Assembly: GCF_900089605.1 (NCBI RefSeq)
Contig: NZ_LT594324.1
Span: forward strand, 2,852,001 to 2,916,000
Direction of reading: 5' to 3'
DNA from: Micromonospora narathiwatensis
GTDB lineage: Bacteria > Actinomycetota > Actinomycetes > Mycobacteriales > Micromonosporaceae
DNA: 64,000 nt
Position 1 is the stretch's first letter, and each line of letters begins with the position of its first letter. Both the position numbers and the translations under genes were made by a program. Below the pieces are notes generated by a model. That model ran no database searches. It saw only the letters and a program-made list of their open reading frames with translations, and was not told where the DNA came from. Below, piece after piece: positions 42,419 through 51,591 of this stretch.

Positions 42419-43344
42419 CCCTCGACACGAGCACGCCCGCCCCCGCGACCAACCGCCGGCACGGCCCCCACAGCAGCCGGGGCTACCGGATCTTCCGGGT
42501 GGTCAACGCCGTCGTCCTGACCGGCGTCGTGCTGGTGACGTTGTACCCCTTCGTCAACATCGTGGCGCGCTCGCTCAGCGACAACGCGTCCATCGTGTCG
42601 GGTGAGGTGAACCTGATCCCGCGCGGGTTCAACATCGCCGCGTACAAGGCCGTGATGGCCGACCCGATGTTCTGGACGAACTATCGCAACACGCTGGTGT
42701 ACACGGCCGTCGCCACGGCCGTCTCGCTCGTGCTGACCACCTGCTACGCCTACGTCCTGTCCAAGAAGCACCTCAAGGGCCGGACGGCGCTGGTCGGGAT
42801 CGCCGTGTTCACCATGTTCTTCAGCGGCGGGCTGATCCCCAACTACATCCTGGTCACCAGCCTCGGGCTGAAGAACACCGTGTGGGCGATCGCGCTGCCC
42901 AACGCCATCAGCGTGTTCAACCTGCTGGTGATGAAGGCGTTCTTCGAGAGCCTGCCGGTCGAACTGGAGGAGGCCGCCGCCGTCGACGGGCTCAACACGT
43001 ACGGCATCCTGCTGCGGATCGTGCTGCCGCTGTCGAAGGCGGTGGTCGCCACGATGTTCCTGTTCTACGCGGTCTCCTTCTGGAACTCCTGGTTCGCCGC
43101 GTTCCTGTACATGGACCGCATGGATCTGTTCCCGGTGACCGTGTACCTGCGCAACCTCATCGCCGGCGCGACCGACGCGACCTCGACCGGCGGCGGCCTC
43201 GGCAGCGCCAGCGACGTCGTGCAGTCCGCCGCGACCATCCAGTCCGTGACCATCGTGCTCACGGTCCTGCCGATCCTGGCGGTCTACCCCTTCATCCAGC
43301 GGTACTTCGTCTCCGGAGTCATGCTCGGCGCGGTCAAGGGATAG
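42415..43344 (+). CDS. YtcP/AraQ-type sugar ABC transporter permease
   Basis: This 309-residue second permease starts at a GTG overlapping the previous stop (GTGA). Hydrophobic segments begin VVNAVVLTGVVLVTLYPFVN, and the EAA loop reads EEAAAVDGLNTYGILLRIVLPL. The C-terminus VSGVMLGAVKG is typical of the YtcP group. It pairs with the LplB-type permease; no ATPase is encoded here, so a shared MsmK-like ATPase from elsewhere is expected. Confidence 0.93.
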   Translation: MTLDTSTPAPATNRRHGPHSSRGYRIFRVVNAVVLTGVVLVTLYPFVNIVARSLSDNASIVSGEVNLIPRGFNIAAYKAVMADPMFWTNYRNTLVYTAVATAVSLVLTTCYAYVLSKKHLKGRTALVGIAVFTMFFSGGLIPNYILVTSLGLKNTVWAIALPNAISVFNLLVMKAFFESLPVELEEAAAVDGLNTYGILLRIVLPLSKAVVATMFLFYAVSFWNSWFAAFLYMDRMDLFPVTVYLRNLIAGATDATSTGGGLGSASDVVQSAATIQSVTIVLTVLPILAVYPFIQRYFVSGVMLGAVKG

Positions 43345-43394
43345 CCGCCGGCGCAACCACCCCCCACCGCTCCCCCACCCGAAAGGAATTCCCC

Positions 43395-45032
43395 ATGGTT
43401 CAGCTGTCCCGGCGCCATCTGCTGTTCGCCGCGGGCGCGGCCGCCGTCGTCTCGATGGCCGGCTGCGGCGACGACGACGCCGACAACAAGGACCTCGCCG
43501 ACAACCGGGTCGGCGCCATGGACAAGTACGGCGTCGGCGACCAGTTCAAGGCCACCTCGGCGGTGTCCTTCTCGATGCTCTACAACAACCACCCGAACTA
43601 CCCGTTCAAGGACGACTGGCTGTTCTGGTCGGAGCTGCTCAAGCGGACCGGGGTCAAGATCGAGCCGGTCGCCGTGCCGCTGAGCGACTACGAGCAGAAG
43701 CGCAGCGTCCTGATCGGCGCCGGTGACGCGCCGTTCATCATCCCGAAGACGTACCACCCGCAGGAGGACGCCTACGTCTCCTCCGGCGCGATCCTGCCGG
43801 TCAGCGACTACCTCGACCTGATGCCCCACTTCAAGGACCGGATCGAGAAGTGGAACCTCCAGCCGGAGATCGACTCGCTCCGGCAGGAGGACGGCAAGTT
43901 CTACCTGCTTCCGGGGCTGCACGAGAAGCCGTGGCAGGACTACACCCTCGCGGTCCGGATGGACATCCTCGAGGAACTCAAGATCCCCGTCCCGACGACC
44001 TGGGACGAGGTGTACGACATGCTCAAGGCGATGAAGGCGGCGTACCCGGACGTCTACCCGTTCTCCGACCGGTTCGGTAAGCCCAACCCGGCCGGCAACC
44101 TGCTGAACATGCTCGCCGTCTCGCACGGCCTCGCGGGGGCAGGCTGGGCCTACCAGCACACCAGCTGGGACGCGAACGCCAAGAAATTCGTCTACACCGG
44201 CGCCTCCGACAAGTACAAGGCGATGCTGGAGTTCCTGCACAAGCTGGTCGACGAGAAACTGCTCGACCCGGAGACCTTCACCCAGACCGACGACCAGGCC
44301 CGCCAGAAGCTCGCCAGTGGCAAGTCCTTCGTCATCAGCGCCAACGCGCAGTCCATCGTCAACGACTACCGGCCCGACATGGCGAAGAGCCTGCCGAACG
44401 CGCGGATGGCCAAGATTCCGTTCCCGATCGGACCGGTCGGGCCGATCAACCCGGCGAGCCGGCTCGAGAACGGCGTCATGATCTCCAAGAAGGCCCGCGA
44501 CAGCAAGAACTTCGTGGCCATGATGCAGTTCATCGACTGGCTCTGGTATTCCGACGCCGGCCAGGAGTTCGCCAGGTGGGGTGTCGAGGGGACCACCTAC
44601 ACCAAGGACTCCGCCGGCAAGCGCACCCCCACCCCCGACGTCGACGTCCTCGGGCTCAACCCGAAGGGGACCAAGCATCTGCAGAAGGACTTCGGCTTCT
44701 ACAACGGCATCTTCGCCTACGGTGGCCACCTCGAACTGGTCCAGTCGTTCTTCTCCGCGGAGGAGATGGAGTTCCAGAAGGTGCTCAACGAGCGGCCGAA
44801 CGTCACGGTCGCGCCCCCGCACCCGCTCAGCGACACCGAACGCGAGCAGGTGACCCTCTGGGAGACGCCGCTGAAGGACTACGTCTACCAGAACACGCTG
44901 AAGTTCACCCTGGGCCAGCGCCCCCTCGGCGAGTGGGACGCCTACGTGACCGAGCTCAACGGCAAGAACATGGGCTCCTACGTGGACGTCGTCAACAAGG
45001 CGTACGACCGCTACCAGCAGAAGCACGGCTGA
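43395..45032 (+). CDS. LipO-type solute-binding lipoprotein
   Basis: This 545-residue protein is a large oligosaccharide-binding lipoprotein, longer than usual CUT1 binding proteins, as normal for LplB/YtcP systems. The signal reads LSRRHLLFAAGAAAVVSMAGC with the lipidation Cys near residue 22; RR in front suggests Tat-dependent export. The ATG has AAAGGAATT upstream; a longer open frame exists but is antisense-like and excluded. A hairpin (45040-45071) directly follows the stop. Confidence 0.92.
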   Translation: MVQLSRRHLLFAAGAAAVVSMAGCGDDDADNKDLADNRVGAMDKYGVGDQFKATSAVSFSMLYNNHPNYPFKDDWLFWSELLKRTGVKIEPVAVPLSDYEQKRSVLIGAGDAPFIIPKTYHPQEDAYVSSGAILPVSDYLDLMPHFKDRIEKWNLQPEIDSLRQEDGKFYLLPGLHEKPWQDYTLAVRMDILEELKIPVPTTWDEVYDMLKAMKAAYPDVYPFSDRFGKPNPAGNLLNMLAVSHGLAGAGWAYQHTSWDANAKKFVYTGASDKYKAMLEFLHKLVDEKLLDPETFTQTDDQARQKLASGKSFVISANAQSIVNDYRPDMAKSLPNARMAKIPFPIGPVGPINPASRLENGVMISKKARDSKNFVAMMQFIDWLWYSDAGQEFARWGVEGTTYTKDSAGKRTPTPDVDVLGLNPKGTKHLQKDFGFYNGIFAYGGHLELVQSFFSAEEMEFQKVLNERPNVTVAPPHPLSDTEREQVTLWETPLKDYVYQNTLKFTLGQRPLGEWDAYVTELNGKNMGSYVDVVNKAYDRYQQKHG

Positions 45033-45039
45033 ACCCGGC

Positions 45040-45071
45040 CGCGGTCGGGTCCGGCACCGGGCCCGACCGCG
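45040..45071 (+). other. Stem-loop after the binding-protein gene
   Basis: CGCGGTCGGG (45040-45049) pairs with CCCGACCGCG (45062-45071), with further inner pairing. It lies 7 bp after the binding-protein stop, within the operon, where such hairpins often stabilise the upstream message or attenuate downstream genes. Confidence 0.55.
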
Positions 45072-45118
45072 CCGGTGAGACCGGCCGGCAACCCGCCCGG
45101 GCGGAGGAGAGGAACGAG

Positions 45119-46678
45119 ATGCGGATCGTCGTACCGGAGCAGGCCACGGGCCGGCTGACCGACGCGTGGCGGGCCTGCGTCGGCACCGGCCGGTTCGAGC
45201 TGGCGCTCCGGCGTGACTACCAGGAGTCGCTGGCCGTCGTCCAACGCGACATCGGTTTCCGCCACATCCGCGGGCACGGGCTGTTCAGCGACGGCACCGG
45301 CGTCTACCGGCCCTACGAACACCAGGGGTCGCGCCAGGTGCGGTACGCGTTCACGTACGTCGACCAGGTGATCGACGCCTACCTCGCGCTCGGCGTCCGG
45401 CCCTTCCTGGAGTTGGGCTTCATGCCCGCCGCCCTCGCCTCCGGCGACCAGACCGTCTTCTGGTGGCGCGGCAACGTCACCCCGCCGAGGTCCTGGACGG
45501 ACTGGGCCGACCTGGTCCGGGCCACGCTGCGCCACCTCGTCGACCGCTACGGGCTCGACGAGGTACGCCACTGGCCGATCGAGGTGTGGAACGAGCCCAA
45601 CCTCACGGTGTTCTGGCAGAACGCCGACCAGGACGCCTACCACCGGCTCTACGAGGTGACGGCGCACGCGGTCAAGGAGGTGGACGCCGCGCTCCAGGTC
45701 GGCGGCCCGGCCATCTCCCCCGGCTCCGACGAGTGGCTGCTGCCGTTCGCCGAGTTCGTCACCGCCCGGTCGGTGCCGGTCGACTTCGTCAGCCGGCACG
45801 CGTACACCTCCGGGCCCGCCCAGCACGTGCCGTTCGGCACCCACCAGACCCTCGCGCCCGCGTCCAGCCTGCTGGACCAGTTCGCCAGCCCGCGCCGGCA
45901 CCTGCGCGGCAGCGCGCTGGCGGAGCTGCCGGTGCACATCACCGAGTTCAACTCCTCGTACCGGCCCGACAACCGGGTCCACGACACCGCCTTCAACGCC
46001 GCCTACCTCGCCCCGGTGGTGGCCGTCGGCGGCGACCTGGTCGACTCGTTCTCCTACTGGACCTTCAGCGACATCTTCGAGGAGGAGGGGGTGCCGACCT
46101 CGCTGTTCCACGGTGGGTTCGGCCTGCTCACCCACCGCCAGATCAAGAAGCCCACCTACCACCTGTACGCGTTCATGGCCCGCCTCGGTGACGAGGTCCT
46201 CGCCCGCGGCCCGGACCACCTGGTCACCCGGGACGCCGCCGGTCGGATCGCCGTGCTGGCCTGGGCGCCGGTGGACGCCGCCGGAGACACCCCCGGCCCG
46301 GACCGGCACACGGTCCGCCTGTCGCTGCCCCTGGGCACCGCGACGGGCGCGGCGTTCCTGCTGCGCTCGTCGGTCGACGAGGAGGTGGGCAACGCCTGGA
46401 CGGCCTGGTGCGAGATGGGCCGCCCGCACTCCCCCACCACCCGGCAACTGGACAACCTGCGGGAGGCCGCCGAAGCGGCCCGGCGGCACGCCAGGCTGCC
46501 GATCGAGGGCGGCCGGGTCGCGCTCGACCTGCACCTGTCCCGGCACGAGGTGACCCTGGCCGAGCTGACGGCGGTGGCCGACGAGACCCCGCCGTGGTGG
46601 GACGACGACCGGCTGCTCGGCCGCACCGCCGGCGACGGGTCGCCGCGCGGTGCCGGGCCCGACAAGGAGGCGACGTGA
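45119..46678 (+). CDS. GH39 beta-xylosidase
   Basis: This 519-residue enzyme has the GH39 (clan GH-A) barrel: acid/base Glu159 in IEVWNEPNL and nucleophile Glu276 in VHITEFNSSY, followed by a beta-sandwich C-terminal half. No signal peptide is present, so it acts on imported xylo-oligosaccharides in the cytoplasm by releasing xylose with retention. GGAGAGGAAC precedes the ATG. Its stop overlaps the next start (GTGA). Some GH39 members are alpha-L-iduronidases or arabinosidases, but the neighbours favour xylosidase activity. Confidence 0.88.
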   Translation: MRIVVPEQATGRLTDAWRACVGTGRFELALRRDYQESLAVVQRDIGFRHIRGHGLFSDGTGVYRPYEHQGSRQVRYAFTYVDQVIDAYLALGVRPFLELGFMPAALASGDQTVFWWRGNVTPPRSWTDWADLVRATLRHLVDRYGLDEVRHWPIEVWNEPNLTVFWQNADQDAYHRLYEVTAHAVKEVDAALQVGGPAISPGSDEWLLPFAEFVTARSVPVDFVSRHAYTSGPAQHVPFGTHQTLAPASSLLDQFASPRRHLRGSALAELPVHITEFNSSYRPDNRVHDTAFNAAYLAPVVAVGGDLVDSFSYWTFSDIFEEEGVPTSLFHGGFGLLTHRQIKKPTYHLYAFMARLGDEVLARGPDHLVTRDAAGRIAVLAWAPVDAAGDTPGPDRHTVRLSLPLGTATGAAFLLRSSVDEEVGNAWTAWCEMGRPHSPTTRQLDNLREAAEAARRHARLPIEGGRVALDLHLSRHEVTLAELTAVADETPPWWDDDRLLGRTAGDGSPRGAGPDKEAT

Positions 46679-47364
46679 GCGACGTCCTCGGCGCACGGCG
46701 CCAGTTCGGTGACGGGCCGCTGTCCCGCGCCACGGCACGGATCTACACCGTGCTGGTGGTCGAACTGCTGCTCCTGGTCACCACCGCACCCGGCCTGGTC
46801 GCGCTGCTGCTGCTGGACCGGGACGTCAGCAACCTCCCGCTGGTCGTGGCCTGTGCCCTGCCGCTCGGCCCGGCCGGCTCCGCCGCCCTGTACGCGCTGC
46901 ACCACCAGCGTCCCGACCCGACGGAGCTGCGCCCGGCCCGCGCCTTCTGGCGCGGCTACCGCACCAACCTCGCCGACGTCCTGCGGATCTGGGTCCCGCT
47001 GCTGCTCTGGCTGGCCGTCATCGGGGTGAACCTCGCCCACCTCCCGGCCGCGGGCGTCCCCCGCTGGTGGGCGGTGCCCCTCGTGCTGGTCGGGGCCGGC
47101 GTGACGCTGGTCGGGATCAACGCGCTGGTGATCACCTCGCTGTTCTCCTTCCGCGTCCGGGACGTCCTGCGGCTGGCCCGGTACTTCCTCGGCCGCACCC
47201 CGTCGGTCACCCTCGGCAACAGCTGCCTGCTGGTCGCGGTCGCCGCCCTCACCCTGGTCACCTCGGAGGCGGTGGTCGCGGCACTGGGCGCGGTGCTCGT
47301 GCTGGCCCTGCTGGCCGGCAGCGGCCCGATGATCACCGCCATCCGGAAGGACTTCACCCCGTGA
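46675..47364 (+). CDS. YesL/DUF624 family membrane protein
   Basis: This 229-residue protein has about five hydrophobic segments and matches the DUF624 family represented by Bacillus YesL. These proteins commonly sit inside LplB/YtcP/LipO oligosaccharide operons; their molecular role is unknown. GTGA overlaps at both ends couple it to GH39 and GH42. Confidence 0.85.
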   Translation: MSDVLGARRQFGDGPLSRATARIYTVLVVELLLLVTTAPGLVALLLLDRDVSNLPLVVACALPLGPAGSAALYALHHQRPDPTELRPARAFWRGYRTNLADVLRIWVPLLLWLAVIGVNLAHLPAAGVPRWWAVPLVLVGAGVTLVGINALVITSLFSFRVRDVLRLARYFLGRTPSVTLGNSCLLVAVAALTLVTSEAVVAALGAVLVLALLAGSGPMITAIRKDFTP

Positions 47365-49403
47365 GCGAGCTGAGCCTGCCGGTCACCGTCAAGATCGGCT
47401 TCGGGGGCGACTACAACCCCGAACAGTGGCCCGAGCCGGTGTGGAAACAGGACTACGAACTCTTCGATCTCGCCCGGATCGACACCGTCACCCTCGGCGT
47501 CTTCGACTGGGCGCTGACCCAGCCGGCCCCCGACGTCTACGACTTCACGCTGCTGGACCGGATCGTCGGACGGGCGACCGCCGAGGGCCGGAGGATCTGC
47601 CTGGCGACCGGGACGGCGGCCCACCCGCCGTGGCTGGCCCGCCTCCACCCGGAGGTCACCCGGGTCGACTTCGAGGGCCGCCGGCACCGGTACGGGCAGC
47701 GGCACAACTCCTGCCCCAGTTCCCCGGTCTTCCGCCGGCTCTCCGCCGAGCTGGCCCGCCGCGTCGCCGCCCGGTACGCGGCCAACCCGGCGATCGTGGC
47801 GTGGCACGTCGGCAACGAGTACGGCGGCGCGTGCTATTGCGAGCTGTGCGCCGCGGGCTTTCGGGACTGGCTGCGCCGCCGGTACGGGACCCTCGACGCG
47901 CTGAACACGGCCTGGTGCACCACCTTCTGGTCGCACACCTTCACCGACTGGGACCAGATCGAGCCGCCGTCGGCCCTGACCGAGCACTGGCGCGGCCCCG
48001 ACCACACCGCGTTCCAGGGCATCACCCTCGACTACCTCCGGTTCTCGTCCGACGCGATGCTGGCCAACTTCCTCGACGAGAAGGCGGCGATCCGCGAGTC
48101 CAGCCCGGACGTGCCGGTGACGACCAACCTCATGGGCATGTACCGCCCCATCGACTACCACCGCTGGGCGCCGCACCTCGACTTCGCCTCGTGGGACAAC
48201 TACCCCCCGAACGACGACTCCCCGGCCTGGATGGCGCTGAGCCACGACCTGATGCGGGGCCTCAAGGACGGCCAGCCGTTCTGGTTGATGGAACAGACCC
48301 CGAGCCACACCGCCTGCCGGGACGTCAACCCGCTGAAACGTCCCGGGGTGATGCGGTTGTGGAGCTGGCAGGCGGTGGCGCACGGCGCGGACGCCGTGCT
48401 GTTCTTCCAGCTCCGGGCCGCCCGTGGGGCCTGCGAGAAATACCACGGCGCGGTCGTCGGCCACGCCGGCCGCGCCGACACCCGAGTCTTCCGGGAGGTC
48501 TCGCAACTCGGCGCGGAGTTCGACCGGCTCGGCGGGGCGACGCTGGGCGCCCGGACCCCGGCCCGGATCGCGCTGCTGTTCGACTGGGACAGCTGGTGGG
48601 CGCTGGAGATCTCCGACGGTCCGTCCCGCCTGGTGCGCTACCAGCAGGTCGTGCTGGCCTACCATCGGGCGCTCTGGGACGCGGGGGTCGACGTCGACGT
48701 CGTCGCGGTGACCGCGGACCTGTCCCGCTACGACGTGGTCGTCGCGCCGGCGCTGCACCTGATCAAGGGCGACCTGCCGGTACGGCTGGCGGAGGTGGCC
48801 GCCCGGGGCGGGTCGGTGGTGACCACCTTCCTCTCCGGACGGGTGGACGAGAACGACAACGCCTTCCTGATGGACGTGCCCGGCCCACTGGGAGAGCTGA
48901 TGGGCGTACGCGTCGACGAGTGGGACGCCCGCGGCCCGGAGTTCGTGAACCCGGTGCTGCTGCGGGCGGGCACCGACCGGATCGAGGTGGCCTCCCGGCT
49001 GGTGTTCGAGCTGGTCATCCCCCAGGGCGCGGAGGTGGTCGGCACGTACCAGGCCGACTTCTACGCCGACACCCCGGCGGTCACCAGGAACGCGTTCGGC
49101 GACGGCGAGGGCTGGTACGTCGCGGCGGGGCTGGATCAGGAGGGGGTCTCCTGGGTGATCCGCCAGGTCCTCGACCGGCACCACCTGGCCGGCCCCTACG
49201 CGGACGTGCCGGACCTGGAGACGGCCGTCCGGGTCGCCCCCGACGGGGTGCGACTGCGCTTTCTGCTCAACCACCGCGCGGAGCCCGTCGAGGTGACCGC
49301 GTACGCCGGCGGGGTCGACCTGCTGACCGGCGACCGGGTCGAGGGCGGCCAGCCGGTCCGGCTCGACCCGCGGGGGGTCATGGTCGTACGTGAGGACGGC
49401 TGA
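47361..49403 (+). CDS. GH42 beta-galactosidase family protein
   Basis: This 680-residue enzyme has the GH42 layout: barrel with FGGDYNPEQWPE at the N-terminus, acid/base Glu153 in HVGNEYGG, nucleophile Glu311 in FWLMEQTPS, then a trimerisation domain and a small beta domain. Cys118, Cys158, Cys160 and Cys163 form the metal-binding cluster of this family. It lacks a signal peptide. GH42 enzymes cleave beta-galactosides, and some accept alpha-L-arabinopyranosides; within a glucuronoxylan operon it may remove a galactose or arabinopyranose decoration. This last point is inference. Confidence 0.9.
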   Translation: MSELSLPVTVKIGFGGDYNPEQWPEPVWKQDYELFDLARIDTVTLGVFDWALTQPAPDVYDFTLLDRIVGRATAEGRRICLATGTAAHPPWLARLHPEVTRVDFEGRRHRYGQRHNSCPSSPVFRRLSAELARRVAARYAANPAIVAWHVGNEYGGACYCELCAAGFRDWLRRRYGTLDALNTAWCTTFWSHTFTDWDQIEPPSALTEHWRGPDHTAFQGITLDYLRFSSDAMLANFLDEKAAIRESSPDVPVTTNLMGMYRPIDYHRWAPHLDFASWDNYPPNDDSPAWMALSHDLMRGLKDGQPFWLMEQTPSHTACRDVNPLKRPGVMRLWSWQAVAHGADAVLFFQLRAARGACEKYHGAVVGHAGRADTRVFREVSQLGAEFDRLGGATLGARTPARIALLFDWDSWWALEISDGPSRLVRYQQVVLAYHRALWDAGVDVDVVAVTADLSRYDVVVAPALHLIKGDLPVRLAEVAARGGSVVTTFLSGRVDENDNAFLMDVPGPLGELMGVRVDEWDARGPEFVNPVLLRAGTDRIEVASRLVFELVIPQGAEVVGTYQADFYADTPAVTRNAFGDGEGWYVAAGLDQEGVSWVIRQVLDRHHLAGPYADVPDLETAVRVAPDGVRLRFLLNHRAEPVEVTAYAGGVDLLTGDRVEGGQPVRLDPRGVMVVREDG

Positions 49404-49439
49404 GGTCCACGTGATCGACCCACTCGACCGGGAGGTCCG

Positions 49440-51548
49440 GTGAACACCGTACTGCCGAACGACGTCCACCCCGCCTGGCTGCCGCCGGAGGCGTTCCGTG
49501 CCCTCGGTTCGCGGCGCAGTCTCGTCTGCGGCGAGGGCACGCTCGTCGACACTGTGCGCCACGAGCTGGCCCTGGCGTGCGCCCGGTACGGCGGCAGCAC
49601 GGACCAGCCGCACCCGCGCCCGGACGCGCCGCCGTCCGACGACCGGCCGGCCGCCGGCACCTCGTACGAGCTGGTGTTCGCGCTGGTCCCGGCCGGTCTC
49701 CTGCCGATCGCCGCGGCGGCGGTCGACGTCGTGTATCGGCGGCGGCACGGGGCGGGCGCGCTCGGCGAGGAGGGTTTTCTGCTGGCCCGGCACGCCGAGG
49801 TCACGGTGGTGCTGGCCGAGGCGCCCGCCGGGCTGCTCCACGGCCTGTTCCACCTGGTCCGGCTCGGCGAGTCGGCGTTCGGTCTCACCCGCCCGATGGA
49901 GCTGCACCGCCCGGCGACGCGGCTGCGCATGCTCGACCACTGGGACAACGTCGACGTGCACCCGGTGATGGGGCAGGTCGAGCGCGGCTACGCGGGCGGA
50001 TCGATCTTCTGGCAGGACGGGGCGCGGCGGGAGGACCTGACCCGGGTGGGGGCCTACGGACGGCTGCTGGCCGCCGGCGGCGTCAACGCGGTCTCGGTGA
50101 ACAACGTGAACGTCCACGCCACGGAGGCGCGGCTGCTGACCGACCGGCTCGGCGACGTCGCCGCGTTCGCGGACGTCCTGCGGCCGTACGGGATCCGGGT
50201 GCACCTGTCGGTCAGCTTCGCCGCGCCCGTCACCCTCGGCGGCCTGCCCACCGCGGATCCGCTCGACGACGGCGTGCGGGGATGGTGGGCCGACACCACC
50301 AAGCAGGTGTACGAGAGCATCCCCGACTTCGGCGGCTATGTGGTGAAGGCGGACTCCGAGGGGCAGCCGGGCCCGTTCGGGTACGGGCGCAGCCACGCCG
50401 ACGGCGCGAACGTCCTCGCCGACGCGCTGGCGCCGTTCGGCGGTGTGGTGCACTGGCGCGCCTTCGTCTACAACCACCGGCAGGACTGGCGTGACCGGTC
50501 GACCGATCGGGCCCGCGCCGCCCACGACCACTTCGCCCCGCTCGACGGGCAGTTCCGGGACAACGTGATCCTGCAGGTGAAGCACGGCCCGATGGACTTC
50601 CAGCCCCGGGAACCGATCTCCCCGGTGATCGCGGCCATGCCCCGCACCCGGCTGGCGGTGGAGTTCCAGGTGACCCAGGAGTACACCGGCCAGCAGCGCC
50701 ACGTCTGCTACCTGGCCCCCTGGTGGAGCGAGGTGCTCGGGTTCGCGCCGTGGGGCGACGACGGGCCGACCGTCGCCGCCGTGGCGGCCGGCGGGCCGGC
50801 GGACGGCGGTGGTCTGGTCGCGGTCTCCAACGTGGGCGACGATCCGTTCTGGACCGGGCATCCGTTGGCGCAGGCGAACCTGTACGCCTTCGGCCGGCTG
50901 GCCTGGGACCCCCGGCTGGACCCGGCGGCGGTGCTCGACGAGTGGATCGAACTCACCTTCGCGGGCGCGTCGCCCGGCGGCCCCGGGCCGGTGCGCCGGG
51001 CGCTGCACGCGATCATGGACGACTCCTGGCGCACCTACGAGCGGTACACCGCCCCGCTGGGCGTCGGTTTCATGGTCCGTCCCGGCCACCACTACGGACC
51101 CGACGTGGACGGATACGAGTACACCCCGTGGGGGACCTACCACTTCGCCGATCGGGACGGCGTGGGCGTCGACCGTACCCGCGCGTCGGGGACCGGTTTC
51201 ACCGGCCAGTTCCCGCCGCCCTGGCGTGACGTGTACGAGTCGATCGAGAGCTGCCCCGACGAACTGCTGCTCTTCTTCCACCACGTGCCGTACGGGCACG
51301 TGCTGCACAACGGGTCGACCGTGATCCAGCACATCTACGACACCCACTTCGACGGCGTGGAGCAGGTGGCGGCGATGCGACAGCGCTGGGAGCGGCTCGC
51401 CGGCGTGGTCGATCCGGGGGTGCACGCCCGGGTGCGGGAACGCCTCGACGAGCAGTTGCGGTGCGCCGAGGAGTGGCGGGATCAGATCAACGCCTACTTC
51501 TTCCGCAAGTCGGGGGTGCCGGACGCCCGTGGCCGCCGGATCCACTGA
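49440..51548 (+). CDS. GH67 alpha-glucuronidase
   Basis: This 702-residue enzyme removes (4-O-methyl)glucuronic acid from the non-reducing end of aldouronic acids. It shows the family motifs KADSEGQPGPFGYGR (Glu307, acid), KHGPMDFQPREP (Asp386) and QVTQEYTGQ (Glu414); the last two should correspond to the paired general base of the inverting mechanism. There is no signal peptide, so the substrate must be imported by the operon's transporter. The GTG start has GGGAGG upstream. It is the last gene of the operon, ends in a bidirectional hairpin, and is the strongest sign that the operon handles glucuronoxylan. Confidence 0.95.
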   Translation: MNTVLPNDVHPAWLPPEAFRALGSRRSLVCGEGTLVDTVRHELALACARYGGSTDQPHPRPDAPPSDDRPAAGTSYELVFALVPAGLLPIAAAAVDVVYRRRHGAGALGEEGFLLARHAEVTVVLAEAPAGLLHGLFHLVRLGESAFGLTRPMELHRPATRLRMLDHWDNVDVHPVMGQVERGYAGGSIFWQDGARREDLTRVGAYGRLLAAGGVNAVSVNNVNVHATEARLLTDRLGDVAAFADVLRPYGIRVHLSVSFAAPVTLGGLPTADPLDDGVRGWWADTTKQVYESIPDFGGYVVKADSEGQPGPFGYGRSHADGANVLADALAPFGGVVHWRAFVYNHRQDWRDRSTDRARAAHDHFAPLDGQFRDNVILQVKHGPMDFQPREPISPVIAAMPRTRLAVEFQVTQEYTGQQRHVCYLAPWWSEVLGFAPWGDDGPTVAAVAAGGPADGGGLVAVSNVGDDPFWTGHPLAQANLYAFGRLAWDPRLDPAAVLDEWIELTFAGASPGGPGPVRRALHAIMDDSWRTYERYTAPLGVGFMVRPGHHYGPDVDGYEYTPWGTYHFADRDGVGVDRTRASGTGFTGQFPPPWRDVYESIESCPDELLLFFHHVPYGHVLHNGSTVIQHIYDTHFDGVEQVAAMRQRWERLAGVVDPGVHARVRERLDEQLRCAEEWRDQINAYFFRKSGVPDARGRRIH

Positions 51549-51550
51549 AA

Positions 51551-51587
51551 GGTCCGCCGGCCGCCCCGGGGGGACGGCCGGCGGACC
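51551..51587. terminator. Bidirectional hairpin terminator
   Basis: GGTCCGCCGGCCG (51551-51563) and its exact complement (51575-51587) form a 13-bp stem with an 11-nt loop between the convergent GH67 and GH3 genes. Confidence 0.8.
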
Positions 51588-51591
51588 GACC

